Source: an uncultured bacterium (lineage in GTDB: Bacteria; Bacteroidota; Bacteroidia; Bacteroidales; Bacteroidaceae). Taken from it: a stretch of 36,989 nt of DNA. The position numbers and the translations under genes are program-made. Positions within the stretch are counted from its first letter, which is position 1. Every line of letters starts with the position of its first letter. The notes below the pieces were generated by a model. The model saw only the letters and a list, made by a program, of their open reading frames with translations. It made no database searches and was not told the DNA's origin. This document shows, piece after piece, positions 17,767 through 25,501 of the stretch. Location of the stretch: NCBI GenBank assembly GCA_945829115.1, contig CALZTP010000015.1:1-36989 (forward strand). The letters are read 5' to 3'.

Positions 17767-20700
17767 ATGATTCAAAATATAAAGAAAGTGCTGCTCCTCG
17801 GTTCGGGAGCGTTAAAAATTGGTGAGGCTGGAGAGTTCGACTATTCTGGCTCGCAGGCTCTGAAAGCATTAAAAGAAGAGGGTATCGAGTCTATACTCAT
17901 AAATCCGAATATCGCCACCGTACAGACTTCTGAGGGGGTGGCTGACAGGGTGTATTTCCTTCCCGTAACGCCTTACTTCGTGGAGCGTGTCATTGAAAAA
18001 GAACGTCCTGACGGCATTCTCCTCAGCTTCGGTGGACAGACGGCTTTGAACTGCGGTGTGGAACTCTATCAGAGTGGCATTCTCGAAAAATATAACGTGA
18101 AGGTCTTGGGAACACCAGTACAGGCTATTATTGACACGGAAGATCGTGAACTCTTTGTCGAGAAACTCGACGAGATTGGCGTGAACACCATCAAGAGTCA
18201 TGCTTGCAACACACTTCAAGAGGCAAAGGCAGCGGCAAAAGAGTTGGGGTATCCGGTAATCATTCGTGCTGCTTACGCTCTCGGCGGTTTGGGCTCTGGC
18301 TTCTGCGACAACGAAGAGGAGCTGACAACAATTGGCAACAAGGCGCTTTCGTTCTCTCCACAGATTCTTGTTGAGAAGAGTCTGAAGGGTTGGAAGGAGG
18401 TGGAATACGAGGTTGTACGCGACCGCTTCGACAATTGTATCACCGTTTGTAACATGGAGAACTTCGACCCTCTCGGCATTCACACTGGTGAGAGTATTGT
18501 TGTTGCTCCATCACAGACGCTTTCCAATCGCGACTATCATAAACTGCGTGAGCTCTCAATAAAAATCATACGCCACATAGGTATCGTGGGTGAGTGTAAC
18601 GTGCAGTATGCCTACGACCCTTTCTCTGAAGACTACCGTGTCATAGAGGTGAACGCACGTCTCTCACGCTCTTCTGCCCTTGCTTCAAAGGCAACGGGAT
18701 ATCCACTCGCTTTTGTAGCAGCAAAGCTTGGACTTGGATACGGATTGTTTGAACTGAACAACTCCGTCACAAAGGTTACATCGGCATTCTTCGAACCGGC
18801 ACTCGATTATGTTGTTTGCAAGATTCCTCGCTGGGACCTTGGAAAGTTCCAGGGCGTGGACCGTGAGTTGGGCTCAAGCATGAAGTCTGTGGGTGAGGTG
18901 ATGGCAATAGGCAGAACATTCGAGGAGGCTATTCAGAAGGGGCTTCGCATGATTGGGCAGGGCATGCATGGCTTTGTGGAAAACAAAGTTCTTCAGGTGC
19001 CAGACATCGATAAAGCGCTCCGTGAGCCTACCGATAAGCGCATCTTCGTGATCTCTAAGGCCATGAAGGCGGGATACACCGTAAACCAGATTCATAATCT
19101 TACGAAAATAGACAAATGGTTTCTGCAGAAGCTGAAGGGAATTGTCTCTACCGACGAGAAGCTTGCTGAATATAACGATATCAATGCTGTTCCTGCCGAC
19201 TTGCTCTTGGAGGCTAAGCGAAAGGGGTTCAGCGACTTCCAAATTGCACGTGCCGTCCTGGGCGATGGCGATAAACGCCTTATGGTGAGGGTGAGAAGGA
19301 AGGAGTTAGGCATCTTACCTGTTGTTAAGCAGATAGACACGCTGGCTGGTGAGTTCCCAGCTCAAACAAACTATCTTTACCTCACCTATAGTGGTACGGC
19401 TCACGATATTCATCTCTCTCAGGAAACAGATTCTGAAAAGGGAAAGGGCTCAGTGATTGTACTGGGGTCTGGAGCTTACAGAATTGGCTCTTCTGTGGAG
19501 TTCGACTGGTGTTCGGTGAATGCCTTGCAGACAGCAAGAAAACAGGGCTACGAGAGTGTGATGATAAACTACAACCCGGAGACTGTGTCTACCGACTATG
19601 ATATGTGCGACCGCCTCTATTTCGATGAGCTGACCTTTGAGCGAGTCATGGACATCATAGAGTTAGAGAACCCGCATGGTGTCATTCTCTCTGTAGGCGG
19701 ACAGATTCCTAACAACCTTGCCATGCTTCTCGACGAACAGAAAGTGCCCATACTTGGTACGCAGGCCACATACATCGACAACGCGGAAGACCGACAGAAA
19801 TTCTCATCTATGTGCGACCGCATCGGGGTTGTGCAGCCAGCATGGAAAGAGCTCACAAACATGGACGATGTTAACGAGTTCATTGCTCAAGTGGGATTCC
19901 CTGTACTTGTGCGACCTTCTTATGTGCTCTCCGGAGCTGCCATGAATGTCTGCAGCAATCAAGAGGAACTGGTGAAATTCCTGCAGATGGCGGCAAACGT
20001 GAGTCAGAAGCATCCAGTGGTGATCTCTCGTTTCATACAGGGTGCAAAGGAGATTGAGATGGATGCTGTTGCTGACAAAGGTGAGATTATTGCGTATGCA
20101 ATCTCTGAACATGTGGAGTTTGCTGGTGTTCACTCTGGTGATGCTACTATTCAGTTCCCTCCTCAGAAGCTATACTACGAGACCATGCGTCGAATTAAGA
20201 AGGTGGCGAAGAAGATTGCTCAGGAACTGCATATCTCAGGTCCGTTTAATATTCAGTTCATGGCGAGGGATAACGACATCATGGTGATTGAGTGTAACCT
20301 AAGGGCTTCTCGCTCATTCCCTTTCGTTAGTAAGGTGCTGAAGCTGAACCTCATTGAACTGGCTTCAAAGATTATGCTCGGAATTCCATACGAACGTCCA
20401 ACAAAGACGGAGTTCGACCTCGACTACGTGGGAATAAAGGCATCACAGTTCTCGTTCAGTCGACTACAGAAGGCTGACCCTGTGCTCGGAGTCGATATGA
20501 GTAGTACGGGGGAGGTGGGATGTCTCGGTGACGATACCGACTGCGCTATTCTGAAGTCTATGCTCTCCGTCGGACTACGTATCCCAGAGAAAAATATCCT
20601 CGTCTCCTCTGGTGACGCACATCAGAAGGCTTCGCTCCTCGAACCGTGCAGAAAGCTTGCTGAAAAGGGATATCAGCTCTATGCCACTGGCGGTAGCTAC

Positions 20701-20988
20701 CGCTACCTCATCGAGAACGGTGTGTCTTGCACTCAGGTGTTCTGGCCTTCGGAGCAGCAACAACCGCAGGCTCTCGATATGATTCGAAATAAGGAGATTG
20801 ACATGGTGGTGAACATACCAAAGAACCTCACCTCTACAGAGCTCTCCAACGGATATAAAATTCGTCGTGCTGCCATCGACTTCAATATCCCACTGCTCAC
20901 CAACGACCGGCTCGCCTCCGCATTCATACATGCCTTCACATCCATGTCGCTCGACGACCTTGCCATAAAGGCATGGGATGAATATTGA
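17767..20988 (+). CDS. carB: Carbamoyl-phosphate synthase, large subunit
   Basis: A 1073-residue synthetase with two homologous ATP-grasp halves. The first starts KVLLLGSGALKIGEAGEFDYSG and the second SVIVLGSGAYRIGSSVEFDW. The C-terminal ~130 residues (SSGDAHQKASLL, YATGGSYRYL) form the MGS-like allosteric domain. The frame extends upstream to 17716, but ATG 17767 gives 1073 residues, the same as E. coli CarB, and a normal MIQNIKKVLLLG start. It is the last gene of the nitrogen block and faces the defence operon head-on. Confidence 0.96.
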   Translation: MIQNIKKVLLLGSGALKIGEAGEFDYSGSQALKALKEEGIESILINPNIATVQTSEGVADRVYFLPVTPYFVERVIEKERPDGILLSFGGQTALNCGVELYQSGILEKYNVKVLGTPVQAIIDTEDRELFVEKLDEIGVNTIKSHACNTLQEAKAAAKELGYPVIIRAAYALGGLGSGFCDNEEELTTIGNKALSFSPQILVEKSLKGWKEVEYEVVRDRFDNCITVCNMENFDPLGIHTGESIVVAPSQTLSNRDYHKLRELSIKIIRHIGIVGECNVQYAYDPFSEDYRVIEVNARLSRSSALASKATGYPLAFVAAKLGLGYGLFELNNSVTKVTSAFFEPALDYVVCKIPRWDLGKFQGVDRELGSSMKSVGEVMAIGRTFEEAIQKGLRMIGQGMHGFVENKVLQVPDIDKALREPTDKRIFVISKAMKAGYTVNQIHNLTKIDKWFLQKLKGIVSTDEKLAEYNDINAVPADLLLEAKRKGFSDFQIARAVLGDGDKRLMVRVRRKELGILPVVKQIDTLAGEFPAQTNYLYLTYSGTAHDIHLSQETDSEKGKGSVIVLGSGAYRIGSSVEFDWCSVNALQTARKQGYESVMINYNPETVSTDYDMCDRLYFDELTFERVMDIIELENPHGVILSVGGQIPNNLAMLLDEQKVPILGTQATYIDNAEDRQKFSSMCDRIGVVQPAWKELTNMDDVNEFIAQVGFPVLVRPSYVLSGAAMNVCSNQEELVKFLQMAANVSQKHPVVISRFIQGAKEIEMDAVADKGEIIAYAISEHVEFAGVHSGDATIQFPPQKLYYETMRRIKKVAKKIAQELHISGPFNIQFMARDNDIMVIECNLRASRSFPFVSKVLKLNLIELASKIMLGIPYERPTKTEFDLDYVGIKASQFSFSRLQKADPVLGVDMSSTGEVGCLGDDTDCAILKSMLSVGLRIPEKNILVSSGDAHQKASLLEPCRKLAEKGYQLYATGGSYRYLIENGVSCTQVFWPSEQQQPQALDMIRNKEIDMVVNIPKNLTSTELSNGYKIRRAAIDFNIPLLTNDRLASAFIHAFTSMSLDDLAIKAWDEY

Positions 20989-21005
20989 TTCTCTCAATAG
21001 CCAAC

Positions 21006-21184
21006 ACTTTGAGTATGCCATGGGGAAATGCGTCAGCATTTGCCTATGGATTTTGCCCATCAGCCCTACATCTGGCTGGAGGCCAGTACCCCTATGATAT
21101 ATGCTGCTTGGTACTGGCTTCCAGCCAGCGGCAATAGAGTGACTTCCGTAATCCGAGGGCTTTGTCCACGGCATTACTCAAAGT
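21006..21184. repeat. Foldback (MITE-like) element between carB and defence operon
   Basis: The ends form an imperfect inverted repeat: ACTTTGAGTATGCCATGG (21006-21023) against CCACGGCATTACTCAAAGT (21166-21184), two differences. Inside is a near-perfect 18-bp stem, TGGCTGGAGGCCAGTACC (21073-21090) against GGTACTGGCTTCCAGCCA (21110-21127), one mismatch. GGCTTCCAGCC recurs at 21188-21198 just outside. It has no coding potential. The nested layout resembles a small non-autonomous transposon or a dispersed palindromic repeat, but flanking target duplications were not seen. Confidence 0.6.
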
Positions 21185-21330
21185 ATAGGCTTCCAGCCTA
21201 ATCCCCTGTTCACGGCCAAAGTGAGGGTGACATAAATTCATATCGCAATGGAATATGTATCGCCACTTCTTGGTGTTTCAACCATAGTAACAGACACCGT
21301 TAATTGAAATAATACCAAGCAATGTATCTG

Positions 21331-21358
21331 TTGAACAGGGGCTTTCCCCCTGTTCAAC
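21331..21358. terminator. Bidirectional terminator hairpin
   Basis: A perfect 12-bp stem GTTGAACAGGGG (21331-21342) / CCCCTGTTCAAC (21347-21358) closes a CTTT loop. It lies between two converging units, carB on + and the last defence gene on - (stop at 21378). A T-rich stretch follows on the + strand; the - strand tail is less T-rich. It probably stops transcription from both sides. Confidence 0.75.
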
Positions 21359-21377
21359 ATTATTCTTTTACTTATTA

Positions 21378-21953
21378 TTATGCAACAAATGCAATTATCG
21401 GTAAAGCCATTATCAACGAAGTGATATTTGGCATCGTTTTAGTCGGCTGATTTGCAAGATATTCATTAATCAATACAATTCTTAGCATAGCCCTAGCATC
21501 TGCATTCTGTAATAACAGAAAGAGCGAACCTTCAATTTCGGCAAATTCAAAAGCATTGCGCATAGACTTAACAGAATAACTTCCTGATGGAAGATTTTTC
21601 TTTTCCTGTTTATCTTTACTCCAGGGTTCATCCTCAGCGACAAGCATTGCATCGATGTCATACTTCCCAAATAGTTTCCAGAATGGTTCATACTGCATGT
21701 GGAAATATGGTTTCGTAATATCTGGTTTAAAAATAGATGACTCCCCCAAGTATCTTTTCCATATACAATTGAATTTATCTATCAATTCATCTGTTAATTC
21801 TATCTGTGGATAACGAATAACCTCACTCTCAATTAAATCGATGATTGAAAGCAACAGAATTGCTTTGTGTGGAGCTCTATGCCCTTTGACTTTTGCGGTA
21901 TGCAAATGCGTAAAAACTTCTATGTAATCCTTAAGGCTATTCATATATTTCAT
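21378..21953 (-). CDS. ScoMcrA-like DNA sulfur-binding-domain protein, no nuclease domain
   Basis: A 191-residue protein, last gene of the operon. Residues 1-100 resemble the phosphorothioate-DNA-binding domain found before HNH nucleases such as ScoMcrA: HRAPHKAILLLSIIDLI (25-41), then a helix ending IWKRYLG, then KPYFHMQYEPFWKL (81-94). From memory, a His-Arg pair and a Tyr-Pro pair in ScoMcrA contact the sulfur; H25-R26 and P82-Y83 sit in the corresponding blocks, but this needs an alignment. No HNH motif follows; the last 90 residues are mostly helical and end hydrophobic. It may be a reader or regulator rather than a nuclease. It overlaps the previous gene by 17 bases; ATG 21944 is an alternative start. 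Confidence 0.6.
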   Translation of the reverse strand: MKYMNSLKDYIEVFTHLHTAKVKGHRAPHKAILLLSIIDLIESEVIRYPQIELTDELIDKFNCIWKRYLGESSIFKPDITKPYFHMQYEPFWKLFGKYDIDAMLVAEDEPWSKDKQEKKNLPSGSYSVKSMRNAFEFAEIEGSLFLLLQNADARAMLRIVLINEYLANQPTKTMPNITSLIMALPIIAFVA

Positions 21954-22692
21954 GGTTGTTTTCGTAATGAGAAGTAGCGACCTTAAACTCCTCGATATGC
22001 TTTGCCATTTCGCTATAAAAGAAATTTCTATCTAAGGAGGTAAGCTGCTTTACTGCTCCCAGCTTATTGAAATATGAGGTTAGGCCGTTTGCTACATTTT
22101 CAAGACTTGGAATGTTAGCTTCGTTATCTTTTATATATTGCAGAATGCCAATTGCAGCTTCCTTGTGTTGTATAACCTTACCAACACCAAAACGCACTAT
22201 ACGCAAAGTGTAATTCTTGAAAAGGAACTCAGTTAGTTCATACTTATTATCTCGCTGCTCATCTATAGAGAGGTGAACCAACCACCATAAACCAGCTAGG
22301 CCATGTCGCATCATGCCATGAGCCTTGAACGTAAAGTGATTGAGAATACTTTTCCTCAAATCTTTTGCTTCTGCAAGATTCCATCGCTTCTGCATATAAG
22401 GAAACAAATCAGTCAGCGCCAATGACTCCCAAAACTGAGCGTTAATTGCTTGTAATGGCTTTAGTGATTTGTAAGCATCGTATAATACAATAGCAGAGTT
22501 GCAATCTCCCTCAGTGGTCGGAACCATGCGTTCGAGTAATCCAACAGGTTCTTTGACCTGAGGTGTCACAAGTAGCTTGTCTTCCTCATAAGGGAACGCC
22601 TCTTGGAGAAATCTGTCCAAGCCTTCGCCTCGGTCAACTTCTTCAAAAACACTTTCTATGTAACTTTGAGTCAATATCTTTTGTAGTGCCAT
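21937..22692 (-). CDS. DUF6339-like protein of restriction islands
   Basis: A 251-residue, mainly helical soluble protein. RHGLAGLWWLVHLSID (about 130-145) and the following YELTEFLFKNY resemble what I remember of DUF6339, a family of unknown function found beside MORC-type ATPases in restriction clusters; the family name is a tentative match. There is no recognisable catalytic motif. The frame opens at 22722, but ATG 22692 starts one base after the preceding stop (TGATATG), the tight spacing seen throughout the operon, so I use it. A role with the GHKL ATPase two genes upstream is inferred from position alone. Confidence 0.6.
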   Translation of the reverse strand: MALQKILTQSYIESVFEEVDRGEGLDRFLQEAFPYEEDKLLVTPQVKEPVGLLERMVPTTEGDCNSAIVLYDAYKSLKPLQAINAQFWESLALTDLFPYMQKRWNLAEAKDLRKSILNHFTFKAHGMMRHGLAGLWWLVHLSIDEQRDNKYELTEFLFKNYTLRIVRFGVGKVIQHKEAAIGILQYIKDNEANIPSLENVANGLTSYFNKLGAVKQLTSLDRNFFYSEMAKHIEEFKVATSHYENNHEIYE

Positions 22693-22693
22693 A

Positions 22694-23533
22694 TCATTCT
22701 TGGTTTTTTTCCTTGTTAGCAAGGTAGTTAAACAATCGTTCGTATGGTTTGCCCAAAAGCAATTGTGCCAATTTATCTACACACCAATCCTCTGGCTCTT
22801 GATCCATGAACTCTGCAAGTTCTGGTTCTGTATCAATCCGATAGAAAATCGTTTCTGCCCATTTCCTATTATAATGCCTTTCAATTCTACATAGTGCATA
22901 CATCAACGAATTGAGAACAATAGAGGCATGTAGTATGTCTGCTTTACTATTTACGGCAGGATTGTCCTTGTATTGTCGATACAACGCAGTAGGCAAACGA
23001 AGCTCAATCTTATCTTTGTCGAGTATGGTTGACGGCAATGGGTCTTCTGTTTCATTTATTTCCATAAAAGTTCCAACAGCCTTCAACTTATCATACTTGA
23101 TGTCCGCATAGTAATAGAATTGTCCCAAAATACCCAACAAGTCACCAGCATCCATATCAAAGGAATGACCACTATAATCAGGATGGAAACCTTCATTTGT
23201 GTAATTTGTCAATCCTTTCTTGAGTGTTATTGTACATGAGAAATTGATTCTTCCAGCTACACTCTTACGAGGTATGTCTATTTGAAAATGTAGTAACTTG
23301 CCCTTAAAACACCTTCTGTATCTTGTCATGTCACAACTTACTTCACATACATAGTCGGCATAATCCTGTTCAACAAGCTTCTCTATTTTCTTGTTTTCAT
23401 ATCCCAACTTGATGACAAAGTGATAGTCCTTCTTATCTTGGTGTATCTCAACTTCTGGTTCTAAAGGAGCAGGCAAGATGTCATCAAAACTACCCAATAC
23501 AGGATAGGGAAACGTAATATTATTTAAATTCAT
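22694..23533 (-). CDS. Unknown protein accompanying the GHKL ATPase
   Basis: A 279-residue protein that I do not recognise. The first ~130 residues look beta-rich with alternating hydrophobic strands (YHFVIKLGY, LLHFQIDIP, RINFSCTITL). The middle has an aromatic cluster (LGQFYYYADIKYDKL), and the last 90 residues are helical (ASIVLNSLMYALCRIERHYN). No nuclease or nucleotide-binding motif was found. Its first 14 bases overlap the end of the GHKL ATPase gene, so translation is probably coupled and the two products may work as a pair. The N-terminal beta domain could be an adaptor or DNA-contacting fold; this is speculation. Confidence 0.55.
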   Translation of the reverse strand: MNLNNITFPYPVLGSFDDILPAPLEPEVEIHQDKKDYHFVIKLGYENKKIEKLVEQDYADYVCEVSCDMTRYRRCFKGKLLHFQIDIPRKSVAGRINFSCTITLKKGLTNYTNEGFHPDYSGHSFDMDAGDLLGILGQFYYYADIKYDKLKAVGTFMEINETEDPLPSTILDKDKIELRLPTALYRQYKDNPAVNSKADILHASIVLNSLMYALCRIERHYNRKWAETIFYRIDTEPELAEFMDQEPEDWCVDKLAQLLLGKPYERLFNYLANKEKNQE

Positions 23534-25490
23534 AAGCGGTCAGTTTTATAGCATGCTTCATGTTGTCAGCAAATTCCAGCTCAACGACATTCTTGCTTTG
23601 TGCTTTGAGTTTTAAATTTGTTACAATATTACCAGAGATTTCACCCATCGATGTTTTTAGAATGTCGATAGACTCATCATATTCTTCACCACCCACGATG
23701 ATTTCTATCTCACCACGTTCAACGTCGAAGTCCGTATGAATAACTATAGAATGCACCATTCGGCCATTTCTGCTCTCAGCCATTACTCGGTAGCGGACTG
23801 GAAGGTTACGTTTGAATTCTCCAGCATTGGCATCTTCTGTTGGTGCAAATCCTTCCATATCTGGACTTCCTCCAGCCCCCTTCTTCTTCTGTTTCCCTTC
23901 TCTTCGTTTGTGACCTCCCAGTTCACCTCCCGACATTCTTTCTCCACCTTGATTGCCAGTAATGGTGACAACCTTTCCTATAGATTCCTTATTCGGTGTG
24001 TTAAATGTAGGTTCTGGTGGAGCAATGATAGAGATGGGCGAAGTACCTTCGTCCTGTTCTTCTTCGCTTGGTTCTCCAAAGAAGGGATTGTCTTCTACAT
24101 CGTCTCGATTAGAGCCTACCAGCTCTTCAGGTACGAACAGATAATCTTCAAGACCTGTAACACCCAAAGGTCCAGATTCCGACGAAATAAAAATTTCACG
24201 CAAGCTTTCATCTATGAATGCTTGCAATTCATCGGCAATCTGTTTTCCCTGTTGCCTATTTCTTCGAGGTTCCCATTTCATATGTGAAGGGTCTTCAATA
24301 CTCTTCAGCAATTTGTTTCCGTAACTATCTGTACAAAGGAACACACCGAAATAGCCATAGCTGCTTGAATAGAAACGAGATCTATAGATGAACATTCTCT
24401 GTTTTCGCATGTGAATGATACCATCACGCGCATCCTTATTCTTCCAAACAAACAGACTTACTTGACCGAGCATAGGCAAAACTCTGTCTATTTGGATAAA
24501 CTCCTTGCTACTATTGGCATTCTTGACAGTCTCATAGTAAGGCCTTGGATTATAGTTTTCTCCCGATTTGTATCTGTCAATCATTTCTGGGAAGTGTGCT
24601 CTCATCAATTCATCCAGTGTGTCAGCATTGATAAGTGTGTCACCAATTTCAACTTCAAGTTTGTTGTGCATGAAAGCCAACCAGAAATGGCGCAAAGCCG
24701 CCTTGATCATTTCATCGTATGCTTCATATTGCTTATCAGTTGAACCATCAACACCCATAATATAGATGTCTGTTCCAAACTCCTCACGTCTAAACTTGGT
24801 AGGTATGTCTGTAGGAAGACTTGCTGGCTCCTTGCCATACTGGTTATCATAGTAGCCATAATGCTGGTATTTCACCATCTTCCCGTTTTCGTCTTTGTAA
24901 AGGTGAGTGCAAAGACTGGCTGCACCTTCAAAGAAAGTCTTACCTTCTTCGGTTTTGGTTGACACCAATACGGTATGGATCGGCGACATAAGAAAATAGG
25001 CTGCTTTACCGAAACCGAATGAACCGCCAGAACTTTCCTCATCCTTGACAGTCAAACCTACTGCACGAACAAAGGCATGAAATGGAGAATCGTTTGGTTT
25101 ATAATCCATTCCCTTGGTGTTGTAGTCAGAGACCTTTATGTATTCAACCACACGCTGACCATTATACAACAAGTCAAAGCAGTTCAGCATATCTTCATAC
25201 TGAGGTTTCGCTTTGTCCTTATATAGAGATATGACACCTGCAATATGTGAACGCAGTTCATAGAATGACTCGAATGTCTTGGTGCGCAACTTGCCAAATT
25301 CAAACTTCATTCTCAATGGTTGAGTTTTGTCGAGCACAACATCAAGTGAATTTTGAATTGACTCACGTATCAATGACGGATAAGGTGTTGCCGTGAAGTG
25401 TTCTGCGGCAGCATTATTCGGCCCTACATCCTGACTGGCTTCCTGCTGTTTGGCAAAGTGCCACGAACAATTACATTCTAATACGTTCAT
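23520..25490 (-). CDS. MORC/MutL-like GHKL ATPase
   Basis: A 656-residue protein with the Bergerat ATP-binding fold at its N-terminus. Motif I is LIRESIQNSLD with E43, N47 and D50. Motif II is SDYNTKGMD (121-129), in which the usual DNG is replaced by DYN. Motif III is GGSFGFGK (155-162). A transducer-like region follows. About residues 460-560 are acidic and then Gly/Lys-rich low complexity, and the last ~90 residues are beta-rich. This fits the bacterial MORC-like ATPases of restriction islands, thought to clamp or remodel DNA. It starts 11 bases after the LlaJI-like nuclease gene and overlaps the next gene. A chaperone (Hsp90) or kinase role is unlikely given the neighbours. Confidence 0.8.
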   Translation of the reverse strand: MNVLECNCSWHFAKQQEASQDVGPNNAAAEHFTATPYPSLIRESIQNSLDVVLDKTQPLRMKFEFGKLRTKTFESFYELRSHIAGVISLYKDKAKPQYEDMLNCFDLLYNGQRVVEYIKVSDYNTKGMDYKPNDSPFHAFVRAVGLTVKDEESSGGSFGFGKAAYFLMSPIHTVLVSTKTEEGKTFFEGAASLCTHLYKDENGKMVKYQHYGYYDNQYGKEPASLPTDIPTKFRREEFGTDIYIMGVDGSTDKQYEAYDEMIKAALRHFWLAFMHNKLEVEIGDTLINADTLDELMRAHFPEMIDRYKSGENYNPRPYYETVKNANSSKEFIQIDRVLPMLGQVSLFVWKNKDARDGIIHMRKQRMFIYRSRFYSSSYGYFGVFLCTDSYGNKLLKSIEDPSHMKWEPRRNRQQGKQIADELQAFIDESLREIFISSESGPLGVTGLEDYLFVPEELVGSNRDDVEDNPFFGEPSEEEQDEGTSPISIIAPPEPTFNTPNKESIGKVVTITGNQGGERMSGGELGGHKRREGKQKKKGAGGSPDMEGFAPTEDANAGEFKRNLPVRYRVMAESRNGRMVHSIVIHTDFDVERGEIEIIVGGEEYDESIDILKTSMGEISGNIVTNLKLKAQSKNVVELEFADNMKHAIKLTAYEFK

Positions 25491-25501
25491 AATAAATATT
25501 G

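Noticed and set aside
17869..18483. 204-codon antisense frame within carB
   Set aside because: Shadow of carB; no independent evidence.
20989..21377. tRNA or integration site at the island border
   Set aside because: No tRNA-like cloverleaf, integrase or matching direct repeats were seen on either side.
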